Shown here piece by piece: positions 1 through 14,100 of a stretch of DNA of 64,000 bases (position 1 is its first letter; each line of letters starts with the position of its first letter). The translations under genes were made by a program, and so were the position numbers. Location: contig NW_024881324.1 in NCBI RefSeq assembly GCF_018691265.1, forward strand, positions 4,839,730-4,903,729, given 5' to 3'. Below the pieces are notes generated by a model that did no database searches, was not told the origin of the DNA, and was given only the letters and a program-made list of their open reading frames with translations. The DNA comes from Tyto alba (lineage: Eukaryota; Chordata; Aves; Strigiformes; Tytonidae).

Positions 1-842
1 TATGCCTCAGTTAAGCCAGAAACTTTAATACAACAGCATGGCTTGAATTTCCCTTCCTTTCTCAGAAATCTGAACATTTTTATGGCAGGCACCAGAAAGA
101 TATAACTGCCCATGTTTCAGCTAGAAAGCTTTTTCTCAAATTCAGGCCTATGCTAGACAGAAGAACTCATTCTTCACCAGAAAAAATATTTATTTTTACT
201 ACAGGAACACCCTGTATTTAAAACACTTTTACAGGATGGAGAAGGCTTCTCTTATCTCTGAAAGAAACTTGTTCAAATTCAATTAAAAAAAAAAAAAAAA
301 AGCATCAGCTTTGTCAAATAGTTTTTTTGTGACAAGTATCAAGACTTGTAGAGTAATTTTTAGTAAAGAAAACATGTTAATGACATTTTCATTAAGTGCT
401 AACAGTATGGAAAGATAGAAATATGGATATATTGAGAGAAAAAAAAGCTTTTTCTGCCTCTTTAAATGTCTTATAAAGTGTTTTTGGGGTTTGTGCTTTA
501 TTGGTTTTCTCCCTGCAAATAAGCCCCCCTCTACTAATTTATTTGGGTGAGTTGTTTTTAAAAGTTTTTATTTCTTCTGGACATTAACATATTATTTTCA
601 CACATTTTCAGCTAGGAAATAATTTACTTCTTTCAAGGTGGTTAGTGGCATTTCCTTCAGAAATTTCTGACCGGGTGCCTGACCTGCAAGTGCTCTTTCT
701 AAGTTCTCTTCAAAAGCATTTTTGAGAAGAGCTCAAACCTCAGTTTCATAGTTCTTTTGAAAATTAGACATCTAGAACCAGCCTTCTATACAGGGCACAT
801 TTCACCAATGATTTGACAGAACAAAGTTCACAAGTATTAACC
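1..842. other. AT-rich unannotated DNA
   Basis: I see no gene, exon-like frame or recognisable interspersed repeat here. The stretch is AT-rich with a 17-base A-tract at 285-301 and scattered short T-runs. It could be intron or intergenic DNA; the sequence alone does not decide. Confidence 0.6.
285..301 (+). repeat. A-tract, 17 bp
   Basis: Uninterrupted run of A. No recognisable retroposon body lies directly upstream of it, so it is listed only as a homopolymer. Confidence 0.9.
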
Positions 843-912
843 CATGACTCCACTGAAGTCAATGACAAAGCCCCCACTTGACTTCAGCAGAGCCAGGATT
901 TCACTCCTGGTA
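843..912 (+). repeat. Old amniote-type dispersed repeat with inverted core
   Basis: The block carries CTGAAGTCAA at 853-862 and its exact reverse complement at 878-887, followed by AGCCAGGATTTCACTCC. This pairing of GAAGTCAA and TTGACTTC around a C-rich centre, ending in CAGGATTTCA, is a pattern I recognise from very common old repeats of bird, turtle and crocodile DNA. I cannot name the Repbase family with confidence. The two arms could form a hairpin with a 15-base loop. The copy differs from the usual pattern at several positions, in keeping with great age. Confidence 0.55.
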
Positions 913-3900
913 AATACTAATATAACAGGATTATGCTATCTGAGGGTGTCTCGTGTCAAACCTTCCATGAATTATAGATGCCTTTGTGTTTATTCCTCTG
1001 TCACTGAGAGGCACATTGGGCTGTTGACTGAGAGGCATACAGCAGCATGTTGTCATTATGTGGGTGTGAATCAGCCAGAACAGCTGGCTCACTTTCCCCC
1101 ACAGCTCTAGAAGATGGGCTTGGAGACAAGAGACACATACTCCAGGGCACTGCTGCCTGTGCATGAGCTCATGATCCTCAGAAACAAGTTTTCCATCAGC
1201 CTACAAGTCGAGTTGCTACTTAAAGCAGCTGAATGTTCATTCATGAAATTGTTTATCATTTTATTAATTCTGTATAGGAAAAGCTAAGAAGAAAAGCCTT
1301 TCTCGTATGCATATATGATGCATATAAGATATGCATCCCCTATTTCATTTCTCATACCAGAAACATTTTCAGCAGTATATAACCTTGGATAGGCTTACAC
1401 GTGCTTATTGGTTTGTTTGCATCATTCCTACCACAAGTTTTAGAACAGAGCAGGTTCAAGCTGCAGGCTGGTGGTTTAACTGATATTTATACAGAGAGAC
1501 AGACTGAATCACAAGACACTATCTCAAACACAGAGCATCATCTCAAAGGGAATACACAGAAAATGTGCCATTTTACTGCTGTGGTAACAGCACAGTTATC
1601 TTCCTCTTCACATTCCTGACTTTAAAGCCTTGGTGAGCAGGAATTGAAAGAAAAAAAAAGGAAAAAAAATAAATAAAGGAATCTTCATGTTTAGAGACAG
1701 TTCTTGGCTACTTGGATTTGCATTTCATAGGAAATACTTTTTATTTTATTCTAAAGAGAAAATAGATCAGTTGTTCACTGTTGAACAGTGAATCCAAAGT
1801 ACTTCCCAGGTGGCCCAGTTCTACCAAACAATGAATGATATAAATAACGACAGCAGTTCCTCAGTGTTCCTCAATAACATAAGAGCCAGATTCTCAGATC
1901 CCTTGGGGGAATCCAGCATGCCATGGTTTCCAGAGAAACCAATGCAACGAAAGAGGGTTATTTCACCTGATCAAGTTCAGTGAAAGAATTTACATAGAAA
2001 TGTTGTTTAGCGTTATGCTTTACATGTGGACTGATGTCAGTAAGTAACAGGATCATCTTACGATAATAAGAGGACAAAATCTCATGTGTCTTCCCCAGGA
2101 TACTTTATTCTTCACTCAGTTTGACTCAAATCCTGATGTCCCTTATTACCAGTTTTTAGCTTTGCCAAGTGACAAATTATCAGTGGCAACTCATTGGCAG
2201 AAAAAAAAAAAGAAGAGTGTTTTTGCTAATGCAAATCACTCTTTGTTGAGAAACTTACCATTTGGCAAACAGGTTTTGCTCTTCCCACTCACCTGTGGGT
2301 CTGAAACTGGTGGTGGCTTACAGCCTGCCTGAGAAGGCAGACAGCACATTCGTGACAAGCTAAACCTCATCCATGTTTGCTCAAGTAACCACTCAGACCA
2401 TGATGAGCCACCTCTTAGAGCAGACTAGACTAAGCAGAAATACTATGTATAGCTTAGCAAGTCCCAGTTGCATACATTAATTGTACATAAAGCTATCTCC
2501 CATGTGCTCCTGATCCTAAAGATACTATAGGCGAGTACAAGAAGAAACAGGAGTTTGTAAAGATGAAAATAAAGTTTCTCATAGGAGTAAGTTTTATTTA
2601 TTTGGATTAAACTTTCTGAAAGAGAACTGTGAAGATGTTTGGCAGCAAAGAAACAAGTAACTGCCAAATACAAGGGTTGAAGCATGACGGAAAAGTAAAA
2701 GCCTACAGCAAGCTGCGGAAAACAGAATATCCAGGGAAGAGTGCAGAGAAAGATTAGGGAACAAGATGAAGGCTAAGGGGAAAAATGTGCATTTGTTAGA
2801 TATTTGTGCCATTTTAACAACAAATCTTTGTAGAAAGAAAGTGGTACTTAACCAAATCAGAAACAAGAAAGGATTTAAGGGTGACATACAATAGAGAAAA
2901 AGGTCAATTGCGGACAAGCAACAGCTAAACGGAAACCTGGCTCTGGGACACATAGAAATGACTGTGCTGTCCCTGGGATCTTTGTGAGCAGTGTCACACC
3001 ATCTCCAGCACTGGCAGGAGGCTTTACTGCTCAGCCAGAGCTGGCCCTGGGCCCCTCTGTTTGCAAATACAACTTGGCAGTATGGGTGGCACCACAGTTA
3101 ACACTTCTGGTGTCCCTCTGCCTGTGAAAGTACTACATGCCCGGCCCCTTAACTATTTTACCTATTGGATAGTCAAGTTGCATAATTATTCCTTGTTTGT
3201 AGCAGTGAAGAGCTCTTCTGTTATAATTACAGAAGCTACTAATAAGATAATTGCATTCCAGGTTTTCTAGGAGAGATAAATTCATTTTTCTTTGATGGAA
3301 CATGTTTTAATATCAGTATTTTCTTAAACTTGGTATTACTGAGCAAATGGGATCTGGAAAAAAAGCAGGGCAAATATGTACAAAAGCCTCCTCTCCTCAC
3401 CAAGTGTCAGGCTCACAGGAAAACTGCTCCAGGGCCCTATTATGCAGAGCAGAAGATTGCCCTGGCTGGCCTTCTTCTAACAAACTGAGACTCCATGCAC
3501 CAGTTTCCTTTTCTTCTGATGAAGATCTAAAGCATTTTGCCAATTGATGATAAAACACTGCAGGGGATCAGTTAGGGCAAGACACTGGAGCAGCTAATTA
3601 TGATGGGGATTACCCTATTCTGTGAGATAAAATGGTAGTAAGCGGCAAGCCCAATCAAACATGCTGGAAAGGGAAAGAATGCATAGAGAAGTACAAATCC
3701 ATCAGTATGAGTAATATTTGGGAACAGCAGGAGACTGGGCACTCTCTACTTGTGGTCCCATCTTTCAAAATGTAGCTATTTATGTGCATGCGAGCACTGA
3801 CTGGGGAACACTGTATGGGCACTACCAGTGAACAGTGCAAGTCTGAAGTCAACCTGATGCCTTATTTATTTTCCATGAATGTGAAAGGACTTGAAACACT

Positions 3901-5293
3901 GACTAGCTACAATAATTAGAAAGGTCAAGATTCATGAATTCCTTAATCACCATTTTTTCTTAATTCTGCAATGATTGTTTAAAGGTAACCTGATTATTTT
4001 GTTTTGTAAAATACTTTATTTTCATTTGAGTTTCCAAATCTTTGATTGCTTTGTGACTACTCACTTCTTAGACAATTTTATATCTATCAAATTCAAAATA
4101 GAGAAATGACCCATTTACTCATTGCTAGTGAGCTCTGCTAATAGCAGTACTTTGAATATATTTCATTACCTCTATTTTAAAGCTGTGGTATTTTCTCTTG
4201 CCTTGTTGATGAACATTTACAAGATCTCACAATAATAAGGCTTAAAACAACAGACTTTAAAAATATTGCCTTACATATATGCTACCATTATAAATGCTGG
4301 GGAAATCTGTTTGTTCTTTTAGCCATGTATTAATGTAAAGCCCTTGTAAGGCCCTGTAAGGTACCTGTTTCAGTAGATATTTAAATCATGGGAAGAAAAG
4401 TGAGAAAGCTGAGACCACTGCAGCTAAAAACTGTATGTCTTCTTTTCCCTGAGATCATATTGGACAAGGCAGTCCTTCCTTGACGGGAACTACTCCAGAT
4501 ACTTAAGACAACAGATTCTCTGCTTGCTCTATGAAGAGTTATTTAAACTGAGATGTCATTGAATTTCATTGAATTGCCCTAACTCTGTTCTGTGCCTGGC
4601 TTTCATGATCCTCCAAATGTCTTTTAAAACACACTCAAAAAGAGGTCTCCGGAAAACAAACAAGGGAGATTTGTGGTCCTGGCTATCTGGAGCTGTGAGG
4701 AACCCGTTAAGAAAATAAAAGCAAGCAGATCTTTCAATTTCCCTACAGATATGCATACAAAACACCTTATCCTGGCTGATGCATCAAGTCAGAAACAGTT
4801 TTTCCTTGGAAGGCAGCAGGTGTACAAGTGTGTGTGTGCATGTGTAGGGAAGGGGGGTCCTGCTTCAAAATAGCTGAGAAAGGTGATGCTACAACAGATC
4901 GTGGCACTCTTAAAGGATGTGTTCAGTCTGATGGAAAGATGCTGCTCACATGTTATGCAACAAAGCAAAAATGACATTCAGCTTATTCAGTTTAGAATCA
5001 GATTTTTTTTAAGTGCATTTTCCTTCCTTTAGCACATTAGGATTTTATTTCTATTATACTTTCCTGAAGTATACTTTTTATAAAGTCTTCTAATACAAGC
5101 AGAATCATTCCTCCCTCACTTTATTCACAGTGTCTTTAGTAAGTCTATGTGTATTCATCCCTTCCTCATGCAATCAAATGTTTAAAAGTCTCAAGCTCAT
5201 GAATATAGGCCTACAAGGCTTTAAAGAAGATGCATAATTGCTTGAAAGTCACCAGTTTAACATAATGCTACTTCATGTTGCCATAACTCTTCT
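913..5293. other. Unannotated DNA, no gene seen
   Basis: No recognisable gene or transposable element. Open frames in this stretch are 120 codons or shorter, and their predicted proteins are low in complexity or rich in Leu, Phe and Ser, as expected from AT-rich non-coding DNA. A short TG-rich tract (about 4829-4849) and small A-runs (for example near 2201-2211) are the only simple-sequence features. Confidence 0.6.
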
Positions 5294-5380
5294 GTTTTTT
5301 TCGGGTTTTTTTTTTTTTTTTTTTGGTTGGTTTGGGGGTGGTTTGTGTTCGTTTTTGGTTTGGTTTGGTTTGGTTTTTTA
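5294..5380. repeat. T-rich and (TTTGG)n low-complexity tract
   Basis: A 19-base T-run (5306-5324) is followed by G/T-rich sequence ending in several tandem TTTGG units. On the - strand it reads as an A-rich, AAACC-repeating tract. Shorter TTTGG runs recur near 12071-12087 and 18999-19019. Confidence 0.85.
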
Positions 5381-8300
5381 ACTTCTGCCTGTGCTGACTG
5401 ATCTCCATAAAAGGAGACCCATGAGAAGCGTTTAAATAGCTTTTCAGTGCCTCATGGCTGCATAGCACTTCCAGAACTCCAGACTTCCTGAAATGTAATA
5501 CTTTCCAGGTTGCATAACTGTTCGGTTTATTTAAGCTCAGTATAAAAGAAGCCCTAAAAAGGGAGTCATTGAGCACAAATTTCTCTCTTCCCTCCTCCCA
5601 GGTGTTGTACATAGTGATTGAGGGAGGAATATTTTATATATAAGCATTCAATTTAACTTCTGTATTTCTTTTATGTTGTAATAGCTAGTAAAAGCGTCCA
5701 ATAATCAAATTATAAATGTCAGAAATGCTATGTGTAACATTGCACAGCTTCAGGGGTGGGAGGGCATTTATGTTAGAAATTGCAGCCACAGAGACTTGTA
5801 TGGCAAAATTTCCATTTAGAGTGTGATATGCAATGGGAGACTAACCTGACCGTACAACAGATAGTCTTCCTCGCTTTTCCTCCAATATTCATGCTCCATG
5901 CAATATTAAACAATATTTTCCTGAACTTGATTTCTAAGCAAGGAAAATTAAATCAGTACTCCTTAATTTAATAAAACTTCTGTCTTCCTTTTACATCGGA
6001 ACTGGCAGAGGAAAAACAACAACTTGTTCTTTTAACCCATTCTCCTGTTACAATGTAAGCATTTTCTGCCTTCTTCTCCATTATCTGTATCATTATCCAT
6101 CACCAACTGCCCTTCCCTGTCGTCTCCAAATTCCTTAAATGGCAAATGGAACTGGAAGCATTTTTCAACCCTGAAAACTGGATCTCTGCCTTAACTAAAC
6201 AGTCTCTTTATTAGCTGAGGCTTCTAATTTATGTCTCTGGGCCATTACATGTGACCTTTGGGGAACTCCAATACATAAACTATACCTCTTTATATTAGCA
6301 GCCAGCTGAAAAGCAGACATTCTCCCAATGTCTCTACACACATTCGTTGGTATAGTGTTGCCATGCATTGATCTATTGCCACCTATACTGACATTGTTTA
6401 GGTCCTTCTTAGCAAATAAACTATTCTGCACAATGTTTAGTCCTGCAAGCAAGCACGTGTTTTTATACAAGTTATAAAACGTCTCTTGCTGTTGTTATTC
6501 CTGGTGCACCTTTTGCCATGCAAACTAAAGCCTCCAGCAAGGACTTAAATACTTGCTTGTGCTGAGAAGGAAAGTACTGAAAAAAGATAAATATGGTGGA
6601 ATATTTGGGTAAGAGCATTCCTTTGCTCTACATGTACTCAGAGATACTATTTAAGTGCTGGGAAATGCATTTATTCTACTGTTTTTCCCTTACCTTTGGA
6701 AATCTTAACACATAACTAAATTTGGAAGGAGAGGGCCCTGTAGTGGAAGAAGCACACAGGGAACTATTTTTGGAATGCTGTTTCTAATGATGAAAAGTAT
6801 TTCTGCTTTACTTCTTTCTTCTTTCCCATCCAATTTTTCTTTAATCATCCTGCAGTGAAAGCAGAACCCTGAATTATAATACAGACACTGCTTTTTAATT
6901 CCTGGGCAAAGTGGTCACTTAGGTTGGCACAAGGACCGTTCAATTTGAGAGAGGAAAATTTAGCCCCTTGGCATGAGTAGATCAAATAGGAGACATAGGT
7001 AAACAGTAAAGTAGTAACTATGGTCTAAACTCTAATTGCTAACTTAATCAGGAAGAAAAAAAAAAAAAAAAAAAGTTCTGATCTACCCTCGGAGCTGATT
7101 AATGCTTGTTTGTCTTCATTCTGAGAAAACAATGATCAATACTACATAATGACCCCATGATGACCCCTCTTCCATACCAGATAATGTTCCCGAACCTCAA
7201 GCACCTTCTCAGCAGAGCCCAAGGACGGTAACGGCAGGAAGATGTGCACACTGTGGAGAGAGCACAGAGCGACATCCAAGAGTGTTGCCTTCTCGTTGTA
7301 CTGTGAACCAGGGTGATAGAGGCTGGTGCAGGACTGCTGGCCTGCATGGCTGTCATGTTGACACTTCTTGCATTTTGCTATCATTTTCAAAGACTACACT
7401 GGAAGAAAACACTGTTTAAAAATGCTGCAACGGAGTCTGTCACATTCCGTCACGCCAGTGGCCTGAGCCACCCCAGCACGGAGGGAACACCTCCACTACC
7501 TGTCACTCTTCGTGGTCCCATCCTTGGCCACGATATTGTATGAGACGAGATATAGGAAGTGCTAAAACTGTACATACATACCAAAACTAAAGTATCAAAC
7601 ACGTTGCATTCATCCCGTCTTTCTGTAGTAAGTTGCTTCATTAATTTTATAGCATTTACTAGTAGTTAAAATTACTACAGAGCATAATTAGATTGATTCA
7701 CCATTCCTGGATCTCCAGTGGTCATTTACACTGGGCAGTGCAAGGCATAAGGAATAATGAGGCATAGCTGTCCTTGGAAATTAATCCTGTGCTTTTTCTT
7801 TTAAAATTTATTTCAAGCTCATTATATTCAACTAAGTATGGACACCAAATTAGTAAGAATTACCACACCTTTCTAGACAGGACTGGCATTTGGCCAAATA
7901 TCAACAGCTTATATGGATTCATTTTTCTTGATTTGTTTTCAGAGCAATCAGTTTGTTACCACATTTTCTCTTCTGTTCACTGAAGATCATTACTTTAATG
8001 TGTCGGGTGCCTGACCAAAGAGTATCTTCCATACTACAGATGTTCTGTAAGACAGAAAGAACGTGGAGGAAATCAAGTCTGGGCTGTGGAAGGAGGTGAG
8101 CAGTGGGAATACTTTGACTTATGCATCTAGAGTTACATTTGGAAAAATATGAAGTGGGTGTTCCAGTGTCACACTGCACCTCAGGCTCACCTCTAGGATG
8201 ACTGTGAGAAATAGGGGATTTGAATTTCAGGTCATTGTGAATACCACTTGTCTTTGGAGACTGATTTCTCAGGAGACATGGAAACACATTCTTAGTAATT

Positions 8301-11094
8301 ATGACTTGATTGCTTATGAAGAACAGCACTTCTAGAAGTGTTTCCTAGCAGTTTACCAAGCAAATGCTTTCCTTTTGGTGTGCCATCATGGCCATCAAGT
8401 TTAACATGGATAAACTTTACCATGGAAAAGCTTCAGAGAAGACAACAGAATAGACAAATATTCATTCTTACACAGAAATCCCCCAGGAAGACACGGATGC
8501 TCAAATGCACACAGCCAGGGTCTCTGGTACAAAACTCCTCTCTCTGAGCTTGATTCAGTAAATGCAGTATGTGGCAGGGAGAGATGGAGGCTCATTGAGA
8601 GGCTCCTTTTCATGCCCTGAAGCAGCCAAAATTCTCCATGCAAAGCATTTGCTTTACCTCTCTGGCCTCTGCATTTAAAGCCAAGAGGAAATCCAGACTG
8701 AGGGGATGGAGGGGTGCCACGTGTTCCAGTGCCCAGCAGGCTGGGTTGCTGATGACTTGAGAGATTTCCCCAGGCGTACTGAATTATTTTTCCCCTTGCC
8801 CCTTCTCCTCCTGCTGCATCTTTCCATCTTAGCATGCACTTAGAGAGATAATCGACATCTGCACCTTGATCTAGCCCCAGCCTTTCTGAACATAAGGTTG
8901 GAAATGGTATCAGACAGTTGCATCCACTTCCCACCTGTTCCTGCATATGGTGGGAATCCTAATGAGATATCAAAGCAGATTTAAACACATTAATTAGAAA
9001 TTTGACAGACCACTGCTTGCCAAAGTCAGGGAAGAAAACAAAATAAAATATATGCATTTATAAAGCAAATAACAGAGCAGTTAGAACTGCCAGTTTTCTC
9101 CTAAGATAAAGGTTACACAGAGAGATCTCTACGTATACTTGTATCTCTTCATATGTGGCCCAGCACACTAATGCCTACTATATTGTATCTTTGCACACGG
9201 CATACAACATGAAACTTAGAAAGTATTAAAGATACCAGATATATATATAAGAAGAAAAGATGTACAAAAATTTAGGAAAAATTTTAATTTCAAAGTACTA
9301 TTACTGCCACTTATCACTGCAATAGTGTCTTGTATTTGCCAGGGAAACACTGAGTTACTGTACATCCACAAACTGAAAAAACAGACTTTGCTTTTTGCAA
9401 TGTACAGTCTAAGGAGATTCTTAAAAAGCCAGTATAGTGAGTGGCACAAACAAGCAGCTTATTGAAAGGACAGGTATGGACTAAGATGGATGACAGATGT
9501 TGATTTCTGCAGTGTTGCAGATATATTCCACCAGTCACATTGAAAATAAATTGTGCCAGCATTATGTTTAATCAAGCAGCCACCAAACAATAAATGATTA
9601 ATGGTGTTTCATTCCATAAGCAAAAAAAAAAAAAGAAAAGAGGTTACTTTGACGTTAACTCAGCATAAAAATATTTTTGTCTTCTACAGAAATGTTTCTC
9701 AAGACTTTCACTTCATTTTTTATCACTTTGTTTTTGTTATAAATCTTGTGATAACTGGTTCCTCATTTTCTTTTCTGTAAAAACTTCAGAATTTAATATG
9801 AAGTTATAAGTTTTTATAGATTTTTGTTTATCATGTGTAGAATTTAATAAAAAGTTTGATCTCTGCTCTCAAATTCAATAGGCAAAGAAAAAAAAAAAAC
9901 ACAAAAGACACAGTCTTTATCCTTAGGTTTATAAAACTCTACTAGGTCTATCACTATTACACTCTGTAGGATTTGTTCATATATTCTGGATTAAGGTCTT
10001 CCAAAACCTCTCAGAATCCATCTGGAGAAGGAATGTAATGAAAATTACTGGGTTTAATTTCTATTTTGCTTTTGTTGTGCTGGATTCAGTAACAACCCAA
10101 TCACAAAGAGTGAAAAAGAAATAAAATCACAGAAAAATGTATAACTGAGAAACAAGGGTTTTTTACCGTACTGTCATTGTACTATGGTTGGAAAATATTA
10201 ATCAGTTAGACAAGAATTTATGGAAGTTTTTCATGGAGATCAGCCACATAACCATGATTTGTTAGTCTTAAACATATGGGAGAATATTAAAATCAACTAT
10301 GTCTTTACTGGAGAGTACGAGTTGTGCCCTCGCAGTACAGAACTGAGAATACAGACTGACATAATCCCCTTGTTTACAATTACGCGCAGAAACCTGGAGT
10401 ATAGTATAAAACTTCTGGGAAAGGAAAAAAGCAAAACAACAAGAGGATGATGCAGGTAATTTTGGAAAGAGACAGAGAGAGGAAGTTGTGGATAACATCA
10501 GAGGCACAGGGAATAGAGCTGGGCTGCCAGGGTGGGTGGGGAAGTGCAGGAGGGAGCTCCTTGTCTTGGCAGTGCTGTGCACAGCCCAGGGATTTCATTT
10601 CTGCCACATAATCTTTGCATCCCTAGAGCAGAAGACCCAGGAAACACCAGCACTGGTAGGAGCCTGGAGTACCCCTGTACAGGCAGGGAAGGCCAAATAG
10701 TGGGGCTTGGAGGCCTGTGAATGTGCAGTCCCCTCGCACTCGTGCTGCTGGTCCAAGCTCTGATGCCCCACAGGCATCAATGCACCCGAGAGATGCCTGC
10801 CCCAGTGCCAGTCCCTCCTCAGGCCACCGAAACAAACGGGTAGCAGTTCAAAGCCATACATCTGACACAGACCTAGTAGGCATGCAATAAAGAAAATGCA
10901 AAGCACATTTGAATAAGGTGTACTGAACATCTCCAGTGACATCTTTGTGTTGCCCCAGTGGAAAGCGCCCAAGTGGGAGACACTGCCCAAAATGAAACAA
11001 CCAAAAAAAATTCCATATATGGAGCATAAGATCATCACACCAGTGAAGAAAAAAACCATCTATTTACCTAGTTTAGGCATGATGACGTATTCAG
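5381..11094. other. Unannotated DNA, no gene seen
   Basis: No recognisable gene or mobile element. A-tracts lie at 7056-7074 (19 bp) and 9622-9634 (13 bp). The longest open frame of the whole window is here on the - strand (8401-8946, 181 codons). Its translation has no recognisable domain or targeting signal, and one frame of this length is expected by chance in a sequence this size. The 7190-7545 stretch has slightly higher GC and a hydrophobic open frame, without further support for coding. Confidence 0.55.
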
Positions 11095-11118
11095 AAAAAA
11101 AAAAAAAAAAAAAAAAAA
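11095..11118 (+). repeat. A-tract, 24 bp
   Basis: This is the longest uninterrupted A-run in the window. No processed-pseudogene or LINE body is recognisable immediately upstream. Confidence 0.9.
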
Positions 11119-14100
11119 CACAGACGTTTCAGGGAATCACAGTGGCAGAAAGAGGAAGCTAAACTAAAAAACAGTGAGGAATGGTCTGGAAGGAGAAGCA
11201 CTTTCCACAAAAAGTAGAAAGATAGAAAGTGAGGCTGTGGGAACAAGGTGACTGAGTGTAGTTCAAAACCAAACACTTTTACTGGTGACCATAACCATAA
11301 TTCAAATGTTGCTCTTGAGGTTTTACACAAAGCTGATTTTGTCTCTGCAGAAACTCCCTGTAACAACTATGCAGGAAGTTCAACAGCAAACATTACGGCC
11401 TTGCTACTATTACACCTTGAAAAGTTCTTCAAAATCAGTTTAAAATCTAAGACAGTCTTCATCCTATTCAGCTGAATGGATAGCGCAAAAAGGACTGATA
11501 GGTATGAGTCAAATAGCTGAAAGTTCATTCTCACCATATGCAACGAGAGGGCTAAGCTTAGGACACTGAGTGTTGGGAGTTTCATCCTGCAGGCCTAAGT
11601 TTTCCTATTACTGCCTAAAGCTGAAGCCAAACAATAAAAGGTCAGCTACATGCGGTGACATCTGCAGTGCCTCCAACGACAAAGGAGACAAGGAACTAGA
11701 GACATGCCCTTGGCCGAGCTCCGGGGTGGAATGACTCTGTTGCCCGATGAAGCCAGGGTGGGCTCCCCTGCCCGGAGCGAGAGGGTGAGGCTGCGATTCA
11801 GCTGGATGGTGGGATCCCAGCGAGGGAGAGAGGCTCCATCATCTCCAGAGTCTCCAGGTCAGATCCTGTCTAAATCCCTTCCAGAGACACTGGTGTGAGG
11901 GACACCCATGGCCTGAACAACAGAACCTGGCCCTCGCTGACCAAAGGGTCTCACAGCATCACGGTGTGTGGTGGCGTAACTTTGGGGAGGAAGAAAGGCA
12001 GAACAAGAAAGAGCTTTCATTTTAAGTCCTAATCAATCTTAATGACAGAGGCAGCCTGCAAATAAGTGTGTTTTGGTTTGGTTTGTTTTTTTCCCAGATC
12101 TTAGCTCATGGGACAGGTAACCAAATCTAAAATCTTGAGAAAAACTCTTCACTTTTTCATTACAAACAAACATTTGAACAACTGTGGTACACTTATCTTT
12201 TTTTTTTTTTTTTCTTTTTTTCTTCTGAATCCAGGAAATTTGACCAATTTTTGTGAGGAAAATTCGTTTGTAGAAATAAACATGCAAAGCTCAGCATTCG
12301 CTATTTTTCTCTTTAAAATGCTTCAGTCCTGTAAGAAACATTTCAGTGATCTAAACAAACCAGAAATAACTAAGAACATATAATCAAACCAAAGAACTGA
12401 AGACCAGTGCATCTTCTAAATCAATTAACTGTGCCAGGTGGCCAAACCCTAGTAAGTGAGATCCCTGTCTCCAGCTCAAGTGGGTGTCTGAAGTCAAAGA
12501 TTTTATGAGGGAAGTTTCCTGCAGTGCAGCCATATCATTGAAACTCTATTGTCTATAGTGGAACCATTCTACTACTGGTACCATGCAACATGGCTATGCC
12601 ATACAGTACAACAGTACCATACAGTAAGGCTACCTTAAAAATATGCTGTATGAGTATCTCAGAAGACTACTTATTGCACTGTAACTGTCCATGTGACTGC
12701 TCTTACCTGAAGGTAAGTCTTACTCCTCAAAGTGAGGCAAGCTGCAATGTGTTTACAATGAAATAAGGCCCTCAGGAGATATAGTTAGTATTTGGTAAAT
12801 CTCTATAGGATTGCTTAATTCACAATCTTTTACATGTATTGCAGCCAGAATCAGGTAGATGCCTGAAGGCTTGAAGCTATTTTACCCTGGGAAGTATGAG
12901 GGTTTGTGCAGGCTAACCAAAGCACAGTCTAACCAAAAGTGAAGTAAAAATAAGGCAAAACTTTGAATTGCAGCATCAGGGTGCAAACTCTCAAAGCATA
13001 CTCTTCTTTTGGAAAATCTGACTTCGCAGTCTACCATATGAAGTGTTGCAGTTATTGTGTAGTAGCATTACTTTTCTGAAAGCTTTACACTATCAAGATC
13101 CAACAACATCTGTTATGGAGAGTCTTGGGGCTTGCAGTACCACTCAACTGGCAGAAATGTTATCTGTAAAGTGGTTACAGATCTGAAAGTGATAAACACG
13201 GAAGGACTTGCCGAGCTGTACTTGAAACCTAGATCATTAATGCCTTGAAAGAAAAGACCATCTGAGAGTACACCCTGTGTTGTTTGAAGCACTGCTTTTC
13301 CTAACCCCTATTAATTAGAATCTGATTGTCCCCCAAGGGAAAAGGGAAAATATGAACTAGAAAAGGTAGATGGCATCTATAATCACCAGGGGAAATCATC
13401 ATCCTGCAGCTCAACCTGCCCATCTCAACAAACTTGGCTCCATAATGCATGACACAGAAATACTTCATTACCATCACTGAGGAATGATGAGAGGGCCATC
13501 ATTTGTACAAAGGTATTTAACTCTTTCCCTAGATTTTGTCTTCAGGAAAACTCATATGGAGTAAAAGGACAACATTGTACTGCTGCTTTCTGAAGTGACA
13601 CTATACATACAGAACTAAAAATAGTATTCCATTGATTTAAAAAAACACTTAGATTCCTTAAATGTATCTAAGAGCTCATCTCTCTCCTCTATTTAGCAAA
13701 ATGTTCAAATATTAGAAGGATGTGAAGACTGTGATTATATTTTAAGTATTTGGACTCTTAGCCTTGGCTGTCAACACTCCTCTCAACCAACACTTTAGCG
13801 AGACACGGCACCACATCAAAGTGAAGCCATACCTGTTTCTGTGCCTCTGGCCTGCTGATGTGGGTGATTGGAAGGATAGGAAGAATAATTGTAAGAAATA
13901 GCCATAGAAAATGGAGATCAAGTGCAACTGTGCATTGAATGTGTTCATACGGAAAAAAAGGGTGATGTGAGATATATCTAGCAGTTGTAGAATATTTTCT
14001 GAAATGTAACACTAGCCTTGGAGTTCAATGCAAAGGTCAGATGCAGCCGCAGTATTACCACCAAGTAGGCAAAATTTCAGAAGTAGTAGCCCTCCTACCT

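Noticed and set aside
8401..8946. 181-codon open frame on the - strand
   Set aside because: About 6000 stop-to-stop intervals exist in six frames of 64 kb, and roughly one of this length is expected by chance. No domain, signal peptide or family likeness was seen.
10595..11059. 154-codon open frame on the - strand with hydrophobic start
   Set aside because: Hydrophobic character comes from T-rich sequence. No conserved domain was recognised.
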